From Thermofilum sp. (GTDB lineage: Archaea > Thermoproteota > Thermoprotei > Thermofilales > Thermofilaceae), in the NCBI GenBank assembly GCA_020832965.1, contig JAJHRM010000148.1, positions 1-6,423 of the forward strand: a stretch of 6,423 bases of DNA, written 5' to 3'. The notes below the pieces were generated by a model that searched no databases, was not told the origin of the DNA, and saw only the letters and a list, made by a program, of their open reading frames with translations. Made by a program: the position numbers and the translations under genes. Of this stretch, positions 1 through 6,266 are shown piece after piece; position 1 is the first letter of the stretch; the number at the start of each line of letters is the position of its first letter.

Positions 1-36
1 TGGAGCCTAGACGGGACGCTTAACCCTAAAAACTAA

Positions 37-42
37 GGGAGG
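37..42 (+). promoter_or_regulatory. Shine-Dalgarno-like GGGAGG, start ambiguity
   Basis: GGGAGG lies only one base before the ATG at 44 and 16 bases before the in-frame ATG at 59, so it fits neither start well. The A-rich stretch CCTAAAAACTAA at about 25-36 could be a TATA box. Its centre lies about 26-30 bases before 59, which would allow leaderless initiation at the second Met (residue 6). The first membrane span is kept with either start. Confidence 0.35.
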
Positions 43-43
43 A

Positions 44-3000
44 ATGGCCGGCTCTGTAATGCGCGCTGTAGTGAGAAGCACAATCTTGTCAGCATCGCTA
101 GTAATTTTACTTGCATCATTGCTATCCTTCACTGTTGCCACCTACATTTACTACCCGTGGCCCGAAAAACTGGTAGTACATTCCTCGCTGGTCGCGTTTT
201 CCTTTTTCATCGCCGTTCGGAGGCCTGGTAGGCAATTCCGTATCCTGCTGCGGTTGCCGCGGGAAACTGCCACACTTGCACTCGTAGCAGGCTTCGTCGC
301 GTTGATTGCTGCGAGCATCATACCGATTCCCTGGCTGGCGCTGCCCCTCGCGCTGGTATACGGTGCCCTAGTAGCCGGAGCATCGTTAGCGGAGGTATTA
401 AAGCTCAGAGAGATTTTCGATAATGTACTGGGTTTTGCGTTATTTTCCTTCATTTTCGGTTCGATGTACTTCGGAGTTATAATGTTGGGTACTTCCCTTC
501 TCTTAGGCTTCCCGGCAAACCGCTATGTTGCGTTGACGCTCGTAGCATTGCACACGCTCCATCTTGTTACCATCAATTCGAAGAAAGCAAGAAGCAAATA
601 TATTGAAATTATAATAAGAAGCGGCAGTCTTTTATTCATATGCAACTTGTTAGCGTTTATTTATAATTTCTTCTCGATATACTATCAAAGCAACGTGTAT
701 CTTCCGGGCCTAGATATGCTGCGGCACTACATGTGGTCGGTAAATCTTATCAGAAACCCCTGGAAATTCCTAAGCCTCGGCTCCGATAATTACCTGGTTT
801 TCCACGCGTTCGAAGGGGGGCTCATGCTTTTGGCTAAATGCTACGATGCTCCGCTTCTCAATAGCGCTCTTCTGCCCGTAGGTCTTTTGAGCGCGTTGGC
901 GCTAGCTCAGCTTGCTGACGACGTTGTTGGGAACTCCGCATCTAGAGACATCGCGCTGATGCTTCCGTTTGTCTTCTCGGGTATAGGCTGGTTCTATCTT
1001 CTCCTCAACAGACCGGCAAGTCCTTCGGTGTATATTTCAGCTCTAGTAAGAGGTATCGAAAAACTATACGGGAATTTAATGTATATACCGTTTAATCTGA
1101 TGTGGCCCGTACCTCATACCTTTTCGGTCGCCTCTTTCCTTCTCTTCCTGACTCTCCTTCTTAGAACGGTTAAGTTGCAGGGTACGCTTCCTAAAGCGGC
1201 TGTCGCAGCCGGCTTGCTGATGTTTTCGATGCTGTCTACGCACCCCCCACAAGGTGTTATGGCGGCGGCGCTCCTCGTGCTGGCGGCGCTCCTCTGGGGC
1301 GGAAGCCTTTCCAGCGCCCTGAAGCCCGTCTCTCTGGGGTCAGCCGCAGGCGCGCTCGCGGGAGGAGCGCTCAATATGGCAGCGGTTTACCTCGCTCTTC
1401 AGGGTGCGCCCCGCTTAGAGAAACTTATGCTGCTGCGCGCTGCAGCTTTCTTCGCGCCGGCCTTAGCAGCGATAGCCGCGCTCGTCCTCAGCTCTTTCGG
1501 TGTAGGGTTGGAGCCCTTGTTCGCGAGACTGGCCAAGCGCTTGCACGTGCGAGTCCCTGTAGCGTCGGCGTTAGGCACTTTCCTGCTTATTTTAGGGGTA
1601 TCTGTTGCCTTAGACCCCTCCAACACTTTCGCTACAAGCAGGGCGGACCCAGGAGGGGTTGTAGGTCTGGTACCCTGGTTCATGTACGCGGTCTTATTGG
1701 GCGCGGCTCTGCCGCTAGGGTTGCGCGGTTACGAGCTGCTAGCTCGCGAAGGGTCGAAAGTCTCGGTCGCTACACTAGCTTTGCTCGCGGCTCTTGCCGT
1801 CGCCGTGGGCAGAACCCTAAGTTTTCTCAACGCCTCCGGGATCGACACGGGCTACTGGGGCGAAAAGAGGTTTGTCCTTTTCGTGTACATCGCGCTAGCG
1901 CCGCCAGCCGCCTACGCGCTCGAGCGTCTCGCCCGCGGCAAACCCCTCAGAGCTGCCGCGCTCAGCCTCCTACTGGCCCTTCTGGTCGTCAACGCGGCGG
2001 TATGCGCCTCGTACTGGGGCATCACGAGCGAGCGCTGGAGGATAAGCGATGCCGAGAAGGCGGCTTTCGATAGGCTGGGCGAGTTGCTTTGGGCCAACCC
2101 GAACCGGTGGATTTTATCGCCCACGCTCCGGAGCAGGGACGCGTCCGCGTTCGCGGCGCCGATCTACTACTTCTTCGCAGACCCCTCTCACGTCTGGCGG
2201 TGGCAGGTTCCCGAGCTCTCGCTCGCGATCTTCAGGGCTAGGAACCTCGACCCGCCCTACCTCTACATCAACTGGGCGACGGACTCGCAGTCCGCGCGTT
2301 CCGGCTGGATCGGCAAGGTTCTCCTACCTCGCCTGCCCAAGCTGTTCAGCGTGAGCGCGATCGACGTGTACGACGCGCCTCCGCTGGCACCGCCGCTCCC
2401 CAACGGCAGCGTCGCGCTCGCGATCCCGCCCGTCTGGGACGAGGCGGTCGATGAGGCCTACCTCCTCCTCTCGCTGGCTGGCGTGAACTTCACGAGCGTG
2501 CTCGAGATCGACCCCGCCCTCTACAGCTACAGGGTCATCGTGGTGCCGTACGACCCGCTGGAGGGGACCAGGACGGTTACCGTCGATTTGCTGAGGACCC
2601 CCATTGCGCTCACCAGCGGTGTCGTGAATATCAATGCGGATTCGGTCGAGCTCGGCGGGCGCACGGAGAGGCTCGGCAACATCGTTGTGTGGAGGAACCC
2701 CTTCTACCTGCTTCTCGAGGCGCTCAACGTAACCGTGAGGTTTGAGGTCGGGGGGTACAATCCGAAGGTGCTAAACTACTTCTTCTTCGTCTACGACTTC
2801 CAGGACGCGGGGAACTATAAATACGTGGGGGTGATGTTTACCGAGCGAAACCATGTATACGTACTCAACTGCTCGATTGCAAGCGGTAATGCATCCTGCT
2901 CACCAGCTTGGCCTGGCTTTTTAATAGGGAGTACTACTAACGTGACCGGAGAACATGAATTGAACGTTTACTTGGATGTTGCAAAGGGGAAGCTCTGTGT

Positions 3001-3964
3001 AACTCTGGATGCATTCAAAAGAGCTTGTTTCGCTACAACTTTCGGCAGGGGCTCCATCGGCGTTCGTGCAGATCGCTTCTGGGCATTAAAGGTGAAGGAA
3101 GTATTTCTCACTGCGCGCACTCGTAGCTACCTGCACCTAGAGCGGCTTAAAGCGGAGAACCACACACTTATAGTACTTCAACATAGAAACAATGACAGTA
3201 AAATTATATATGGAAAGAGTATAATAATTTACGCAAAAGAAATTTCAAAAGGAAAAAACATGAATATGAATTCTATTTTTGTTCCAGGAAGATATTATAG
3301 TGAAATTAACTATGTTAATTTAGGTGTTAGTAATATTACTTTCTATAATTTATCTGTGGTTGCACCTAATCTCCTTATGATCCCTCTTGACTTCTTACGA
3401 ATTTACGAGCCTAGCAAAATTCACAATATGACCTCCGTTAAATATTTAATAATAGAAAGTTCCTTAGATAATTTCCTAAAAGCTTTTTATGAACGTGCCT
3501 ATGTTAAAGGTGGCATAGGTTTCTACGCGAAGCTTGAAGCTGATAGAATGTATGTTCCCAATGCGAGAGTTCGCGTGTATTTTAATGATGGTGCTATTAA
3601 AGAGCTGGAAGGCGACTTGCTGTTTGTGGGGAGGTTCCTGGTGCTGGCTAGGAGGCCTATTTTCACGGCTCAGTACTCGGTTATTAAAGGGGTTTTTGTG
3701 CAATCCCTGCTTTACCCTTACTTAGCACGCGATTTGGTTGTAAATGGAAACGCAACGTTTAGATTTGTTAGTGGGGACTCTTCCTTTTTATATTTCTTTG
3801 TAGATGCTAAAAACTCTAAGATTGCGTATGAGCCACAACTTAATATTTACTTAGAGTGGGAATCTGTGCCGTTAGTGTTGAAGTACTCGTACTGGGGTAT
3901 ACCCATTGTCTGCATATTCGCTGTGTTGACGTTACGAAGTTCGGTTAAAAAGTGGAAACCATGA
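44..3964 (+). CDS. Large polytopic membrane protein with exterior ConA-like domain; possible GT-C-type glycosyltransferase-like protein
   Basis: The protein has 1306 residues. Residues 1 to about 657 are very hydrophobic, with roughly 18-20 membrane spans (for example 10-35, 77-115, 194-214, 350-374, 384-418, 503-524, 607-626, 636-657). A polar loop after the span near 194-214 carries GLDMLRHY (D224, R227, H228); an acidic residue in an outer loop is typical of GT-C glycosyltransferases, so that family is a guess from topology. Residues about 660-1275 form a long beta-rich region with sequons at N787, N815, N895, N942, N949, N966, N1039, N1050, N1097, N1102, N1128 and N1236, which argues for an exterior position. 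Residues about 895-1023 resemble a concanavalin-A/LamG-like jelly roll (strand-rich, with DFQDAGNYKYVGVMF at 918-932). A last span near 1278-1297 and a basic tail (SSVKKWKP) anchor the C-terminus. Codon usage changes from GC-rich to AT-rich along the gene. The ATG at 59 is an alternative start. Function is not established; a role in surface glycan assembly or display is inferred. Confidence 0.85.
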   Translation: MAGSVMRAVVRSTILSASLVILLASLLSFTVATYIYYPWPEKLVVHSSLVAFSFFIAVRRPGRQFRILLRLPRETATLALVAGFVALIAASIIPIPWLALPLALVYGALVAGASLAEVLKLREIFDNVLGFALFSFIFGSMYFGVIMLGTSLLLGFPANRYVALTLVALHTLHLVTINSKKARSKYIEIIIRSGSLLFICNLLAFIYNFFSIYYQSNVYLPGLDMLRHYMWSVNLIRNPWKFLSLGSDNYLVFHAFEGGLMLLAKCYDAPLLNSALLPVGLLSALALAQLADDVVGNSASRDIALMLPFVFSGIGWFYLLLNRPASPSVYISALVRGIEKLYGNLMYIPFNLMWPVPHTFSVASFLLFLTLLLRTVKLQGTLPKAAVAAGLLMFSMLSTHPPQGVMAAALLVLAALLWGGSLSSALKPVSLGSAAGALAGGALNMAAVYLALQGAPRLEKLMLLRAAAFFAPALAAIAALVLSSFGVGLEPLFARLAKRLHVRVPVASALGTFLLILGVSVALDPSNTFATSRADPGGVVGLVPWFMYAVLLGAALPLGLRGYELLAREGSKVSVATLALLAALAVAVGRTLSFLNASGIDTGYWGEKRFVLFVYIALAPPAAYALERLARGKPLRAAALSLLLALLVVNAAVCASYWGITSERWRISDAEKAAFDRLGELLWANPNRWILSPTLRSRDASAFAAPIYYFFADPSHVWRWQVPELSLAIFRARNLDPPYLYINWATDSQSARSGWIGKVLLPRLPKLFSVSAIDVYDAPPLAPPLPNGSVALAIPPVWDEAVDEAYLLLSLAGVNFTSVLEIDPALYSYRVIVVPYDPLEGTRTVTVDLLRTPIALTSGVVNINADSVELGGRTERLGNIVVWRNPFYLLLEALNVTVRFEVGGYNPKVLNYFFFVYDFQDAGNYKYVGVMFTERNHVYVLNCSIASGNASCSPAWPGFLIGSTTNVTGEHELNVYLDVAKGKLCVTLDAFKRACFATTFGRGSIGVRADRFWALKVKEVFLTARTRSYLHLERLKAENHTLIVLQHRNNDSKIIYGKSIIIYAKEISKGKNMNMNSIFVPGRYYSEINYVNLGVSNITFYNLSVVAPNLLMIPLDFLRIYEPSKIHNMTSVKYLIIESSLDNFLKAFYERAYVKGGIGFYAKLEADRMYVPNARVRVYFNDGAIKELEGDLLFVGRFLVLARRPIFTAQYSVIKGVFVQSLLYPYLARDLVVNGNATFRFVSGDSSFLYFFVDAKNSKIAYEPQLNIYLEWESVPLVLKYSYWGIPIVCIFAVLTLRSSVKKWKP

Positions 3965-3992
3965 CTAATGTGTGAATGTGAAAAGTCCGTGA

Positions 3993-4076
3993 ATTAAGTA
4001 TTTGGGATCTGCGGGAGAGAAAGGTGCAGCGGGAGCACTGCGCGCTATTCTTATGATTGCGGCGTCTTATAAGTAA
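3993..4076 (+). pseudogene. Possible gene remnant, 27 codons, GC-rich patch
   Basis: Between stops at 3990 and 4074 one frame reads IKYLGSAGEKGAAGALRAIL followed by MIAASYK. This looks like the C-terminal end of a real protein rather than random AT-rich spacer. The patch at about 4005-4066 is clearly richer in G+C than the DNA just after it. It has no start codon with a ribosome site, and I cannot name a family. It may be the tail of a gene lost in a rearrangement, or chance. Confidence 0.22.
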
Positions 4077-4126
4077 TGAGTATAATAAGAAACTCTTTGT
4101 GCCTGCTATACTTACAGTGTGCATGT

Positions 4127-4145
4127 AAAAAATTAAATAAATATT
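4127..4145 (+). promoter_or_regulatory. Archaeal TATA-type promoter for the propeller gene
   Basis: An A/T-only run (AAAAAATTAAATAAATATT) is centred about 26 bases before the ATG at 4159. That is the usual spacing from an archaeal TATA box to the transcription start. No Shine-Dalgarno precedes the ATG, so transcript and reading frame probably begin together (leaderless). The exact box within this run cannot be fixed by eye. Confidence 0.6.
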
Positions 4146-4158
4146 ATGCTTTTATTAT

Positions 4159-5289
4159 ATGCCAAAAAGATTTGATAAGCAGATTATAGCAGATTTTGGT
4201 AGTTTACGCAGAGTTTGGCCAACTGCTGCAGACGATAGGGTATTTTTTACTGTTGGCTCGGCTCGTCCATATCTACCACTTAATGAGCAGAGATTAATTC
4301 TTTATGAATACAAACCTTATAATGATACATTTACTCGAATTATAGATTTAACCAACATTGATAAACTTGTGAACACTTCTGGAAAATCTTTCTTTAAGAG
4401 AAATGCGGGTATATTTATACCTGCTTGGAATTCAGAATTTTATATTTATGGAAAGACTTATTTTAAAATATTTCATAGCGAGAATTTGACAGATTTCAGA
4501 ACCGTATATGTTGATCCAACAGGAACGTACGGAAACCACTTTTTTGCGAACGATGCAGGGAACATCATATGCATCGGTGTAGGACGCGGATGGAAAGGGA
4601 AGAAAGGTTCAATAAGTTACACGCCGTTAAGCTCCTATCTCCTAATTTCTGAAGATCATGGTGAAAATTGGCTTAAAATTTACGAGCTTCGATATCCAAC
4701 CGCTATTTATGACGGTGTAATAGTAGATGATTTGATACTTTTTACTGCTCGAGAAAGGAAATCAGTATTTTTTAGTATTAATAAAGGAAAGACTTTTAAT
4801 GAGATCCATTTGGATTCTCCGGCTAGAAATGCTGCTTACTTTCGTATTGGTAGAAAAGAGTTTATTATAATTTCGAGTAATGATTCTTTTTATTTAAGTC
4901 ACTTGGATAATATAAAATTTAAAAAAATTAAACTTTATACTGTAGGCTTAGTACTCAGATATCCTATATTTTTCCAGAGAAAAATCTTTCTTAGCGGAGT
5001 TGGAGTTCGTTCATGGCTTATAGCATTTGATTTAAAGCTGGGTAAAGTGGATAAATACGATATAACTATGCTTGCTGGAGATAAAAGTGCTTGTAGACTA
5101 GCATTTTCCAATAATAAGTTTCTCATAGGAAGTGAGCTTTATGGTAAGCTGTATGCTATAGAGCCTAATAGTTTAAGAGAATTACAAACTAAAGATTATA
5201 TAAAATTATATTTAAGTTCCTTGTTTAATTCCATGCTCAAAAAACCACTTATGCGATTTCCGAGAATAACAACCCTTCTTCAAATTTAG
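4159..5289 (+). CDS. Soluble Asp-box (BNR/sialidase-like) beta-propeller protein
   Basis: This 376-residue protein has no signal peptide or membrane span and is predicted to stay in the cytoplasm. Two Asp-box motifs (S-x-D-x-G-x-T/N-W/F) are visible: S164-E-D166-H-G168-E-N-W171 and S206-I-N208-K-G210-K-T212-F213, the second with Asn in place of Asp. They lie 42 residues apart, as expected for neighbouring blades of a propeller. The rest is short beta strands separated by turns (for example FIPAWNSEFYIYGKTYFKIF near 86-105), consistent with about six blades. Asp-boxes occur in sialidases, glycosidases and non-enzymatic propellers. I see no arginine triad or Tyr/Glu pair that would prove sialidase activity, so the substrate is unknown. 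The gene is strongly AT-rich and is transcribed from its own leaderless promoter. It lies 194 bases after the large membrane protein gene and ends about 25 bases from a truncated rfbB. A role in surface-glycan metabolism is suggested by context only. Confidence 0.8.
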   Translation: MPKRFDKQIIADFGSLRRVWPTAADDRVFFTVGSARPYLPLNEQRLILYEYKPYNDTFTRIIDLTNIDKLVNTSGKSFFKRNAGIFIPAWNSEFYIYGKTYFKIFHSENLTDFRTVYVDPTGTYGNHFFANDAGNIICIGVGRGWKGKKGSISYTPLSSYLLISEDHGENWLKIYELRYPTAIYDGVIVDDLILFTARERKSVFFSINKGKTFNEIHLDSPARNAAYFRIGRKEFIIISSNDSFYLSHLDNIKFKKIKLYTVGLVLRYPIFFQRKIFLSGVGVRSWLIAFDLKLGKVDKYDITMLAGDKSACRLAFSNNKFLIGSELYGKLYAIEPNSLRELQTKDYIKLYLSSLFNSMLKKPLMRFPRITTLLQI

Positions 5290-5313
5290 CGCACTTGCGG
5301 CTGGGGTGCGCGC

Positions 5314-5367
5314 GCGGGCGTAGTTGGAGCCCATGAAGCCTGCCCCGCCTGTGACGAGGAGCCTCAC
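5314..5367 (-). pseudogene. rfbB: Truncated dTDP-glucose 4,6-dehydratase (N-terminal 18 codons only)
   Basis: Read on the minus strand from a GTG at 5367, the frame gives VRLLVTGGAGFMGSNY and then A-R. This is the first beta strand and the glycine-rich NAD-binding loop (TGGAGFxGSN) of extended short-chain dehydrogenases; the FMGSN form points to RfbB, although a GalE-type epimerase is also possible. RfbB converts dTDP-glucose to dTDP-4-keto-6-deoxyglucose in rhamnose-type sugar synthesis in the cytoplasm. A GGGGAG ribosome site (complement of 5380-5385) lies 12 bases before the GTG, so this is the native 5' end. After about residue 18 the family pattern stops and the frame runs into the antisense of the propeller gene. 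The remaining roughly 300 residues, including the Tyr-x-x-x-Lys catalytic pair, are absent. The break falls at about 5290-5320, at the edge of the AT-rich block. Confidence 0.7.
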
Positions 5368-5610
5368 GTTAATCGCCTGCTCCCCGCGCCGGGGCTCTAT
5401 GAGCTCAGCGCGCGTGGTACACGAGTGCGGAACGTGGTGGCGTAGCTCACGCCATGTAAGCTGCCTATTGACTAAGGCACGCGCGAGATGTGGGCGCAGC
5501 TGGGGTCTACGTGTCCAGCGGCGTGGTCGCGGAGGCGCGGGAGCCGGCTGGCCAACGCTAGGGTCTGCCTCTTCTTCCCTTCCGATCCGCCCTGCAGCTT
5601 TCGGGACCGT

Positions 5611-5712
5611 TTCCCGGAAAGAATCTCGTTGAACCAGCTCAACGAGAGGTGGTTCGCTGAACCGGTTCAATGGGTTCCGCTGAGCTTGTTCAACGGGATT
5701 CTTTCCGCGGAA
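5611..5712. repeat. Composite palindromic element: three 22-nt palindromic units inside an inverted repeat
   Basis: The outer arms are TTCCCGGAAAGAATC (5611-5625) and GATTCTTTCCGCGGAA (5697-5712), complementary except for one inserted base. Inside lie three related units at 5625-5646, 5653-5674 and 5676-5697. By hand alignment, units 1 and 2 match at 16 of 22 positions, 2 and 3 at 17 of 22, and 1 and 3 at 14 of 22. The shared core is CGYTGARCYNGYTCAAYG. Unit 1 is a perfect stem, CTCGTTGA / TCAACGAG, with a six-base loop. The middle of the element, TGAACCGGTTCA (5658-5669), is a perfect palindrome, so the whole could also fold as one long imperfect hairpin. It could be a MITE-like or REP-like dispersed repeat, a structured RNA, or a set of protein-binding sites. 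No transposase is nearby. Confidence 0.75.
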
Positions 5713-5787
5713 GGTTAGGCTTGAGGCTGCCGCGCGGCGGCCTGCGCGGGTGTTGCTTCGCTTTAGTTTGGGCTTTTGTCTGCGTGG

Positions 5788-5798
5788 CCCTTTTAAGC
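5788..5798 (+). promoter_or_regulatory. TATA-like box before a GTG start
   Basis: CCCTTTTAAGC stands out in GC-rich surroundings. The TTTTAA at 5791-5796 is centred about 26 bases before the GTG at 5819, the same geometry as the other two leaderless promoters in this window. No ribosome site is needed in this model. Confidence 0.4.
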
Positions 5799-5818
5799 CG
5801 GTTCCGCGCGCTGTTCGC

Positions 5819-6135
5819 GTGGAGCGTTTCGAGGTTGAGGCTTTCGACCGCTTGAGGGGGGAGGCCGCGAGGCGCCTCGTACCCGGCTGCGAGGCCTTGG
5901 AGCCGGTCGGTCCGGGAGCGTGGTCGAGGCGCGCTTGGTACGGTTGCGCGGGGGCGGGCGCCCGCTATATCTGCGCGCCGCGTAGGGTGGGAGCGTGGTA
6001 GGCGGTTTCTCGGTGCGCGGTCGCGTGAAGCCATGGACGGTGGAGCTGCTTTTGCCGGCGGGCGAGCGGCCGTCCGAGGGCGTCAAAGCGGACATTTGCA
6101 CCGGGCGCAGCAACGCCAGCGTGCACGCGCGCTAA
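5819..6135 (+). pseudogene. Possible small gene broken by a frameshift, unknown family
   Basis: From the GTG at 5819 a frame runs to TAG at 5999-6001 (60 residues, beginning MERFEVEAFDRLRGEAARRL if GTG is read as Met). A second frame, open from 5986 to TAA at 6133-6135, reads GGFSVRGRVKPWTVELLLPA, then GERPSEGVKADI and on to the stop. Both have a protein-like residue mix, unlike the Arg/Pro-rich shadows nearby. The two frames overlap only at 5986-6001, in G-rich sequence (GGGTGGGAGCGTGGTAGG), so one indel there would join them into a product of about 105 residues. An 11-base direct repeat, GGGAGCGTGGT, occurs at 5914-5924 and 5989-5999. I recognise no family. It may be a pseudogene, a sequencing indel, a 60-residue real gene, or chance. 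Confidence 0.28.
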
Positions 6136-6144
6136 CTTTTCCGC

Positions 6145-6160
6145 TTTAAAAAACTATTAA
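6145..6160 (+). promoter_or_regulatory. AT-rich promoter-like island
   Basis: TTTAAAAAACTATTAA is a sharp A/T-rich island just after the GC-rich tract. It could serve as a TATA box on either strand, but no convincing start codon lies at the expected distance. It may drive a longer leader transcript toward the gene at 6267, or mark the left edge of that gene's regulatory region. Confidence 0.25.
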
Positions 6161-6236
6161 GTAAGCGACTTCGAAAATTTCAGTAGCTGCGTGACCCGTT
6201 CTTAGCACGCAACGTGCGCGGCGTACTAGGCGAAAG

Positions 6237-6247
6237 ACTTATTTACC
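6237..6247 (+). promoter_or_regulatory. TATA-type promoter for the secreted-protein gene
   Basis: GACTTATTTAC, preceded by a purine-rich CGAAA that could act as a BRE, is centred about 25 bases before the ATG at 6267. No Shine-Dalgarno at a proper distance precedes that ATG, so leaderless initiation is likely. A short inverted repeat GCACG-CAA-CGTGC (6205-6217) lies upstream and might be an operator, but it is too short to call. Confidence 0.5.
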
Positions 6248-6266
6248 CCACTGTTAAGGATACACG

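Larger units (their letters stand above)
5290..6266. other. Gene-poor, GC-rich tract with decayed coding fragments
   Basis: About 980 bases without a convincing intact gene. Sampled 60-base lines reach 72% (5521-5580) and 75% (5941-6000) G+C, against about 27% in the neighbouring propeller gene. Open frames here look like artefacts of few stop codons in GC-rich DNA: they are rich in Arg, Pro, Ala and Gly and show no family features, apart from the rfbB start and the possible small gene listed separately. A 27-codon frame at 5481-5561 (+), containing GAAGVYVSSGVVAEAREP, looks coding-like but has no clear start. Two short hairpins (5438-5454 and 5462-5479) lie upstream of the rfbB fragment. The tract reads as a decay zone or old junction. 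Confidence 0.5.

Noticed and set aside
1114..2354. Open frames antisense to or overlapping the large membrane-protein gene
   Set aside because: They are shadows of a long, clearly coding frame and have low-complexity composition.
5431..5500. tRNA-like stretch: TAGCTCA (5443-5449) followed by a hairpin TGCCT-loop-AGGCA
   Set aside because: The D-stem does not close, the second hairpin loop has 8 rather than 7 bases, and there is no T-loop GTTCRAAT-type motif or matching acceptor stem on either strand.
5212..5670. A 152-residue minus-strand open frame as an intact gene
   Set aside because: Only 18 codons (5314-5367) look like a protein family. The part before is Arg/Pro-rich read-through of GC-rich DNA and of the palindromic element, and the part after is antisense to the propeller gene.
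5625..5697. The three 22-nt units as a mini CRISPR array
   Set aside because: The gaps between units are only 6 and 1 bases, the units are diverged, and no cas gene is present.
5324..6113. Several overlapping open frames of 60-115 residues on both strands
   Set aside because: Their residue mix (Arg, Pro, Ala, Gly, Ser) is that of stop-poor GC-rich DNA. They overlap each other and lack promoters or ribosome sites, except for the frame starting at 5819.
5717..6130. GC-rich tract as a structured RNA such as SRP RNA or RNase P RNA
   Set aside because: I could not find the SRP helix 8 signature (GGAAG with GCAGCC nearby) or the conserved RNase P core motifs. High G+C alone is weak evidence here, because coding DNA in this window also exceeds 70%.
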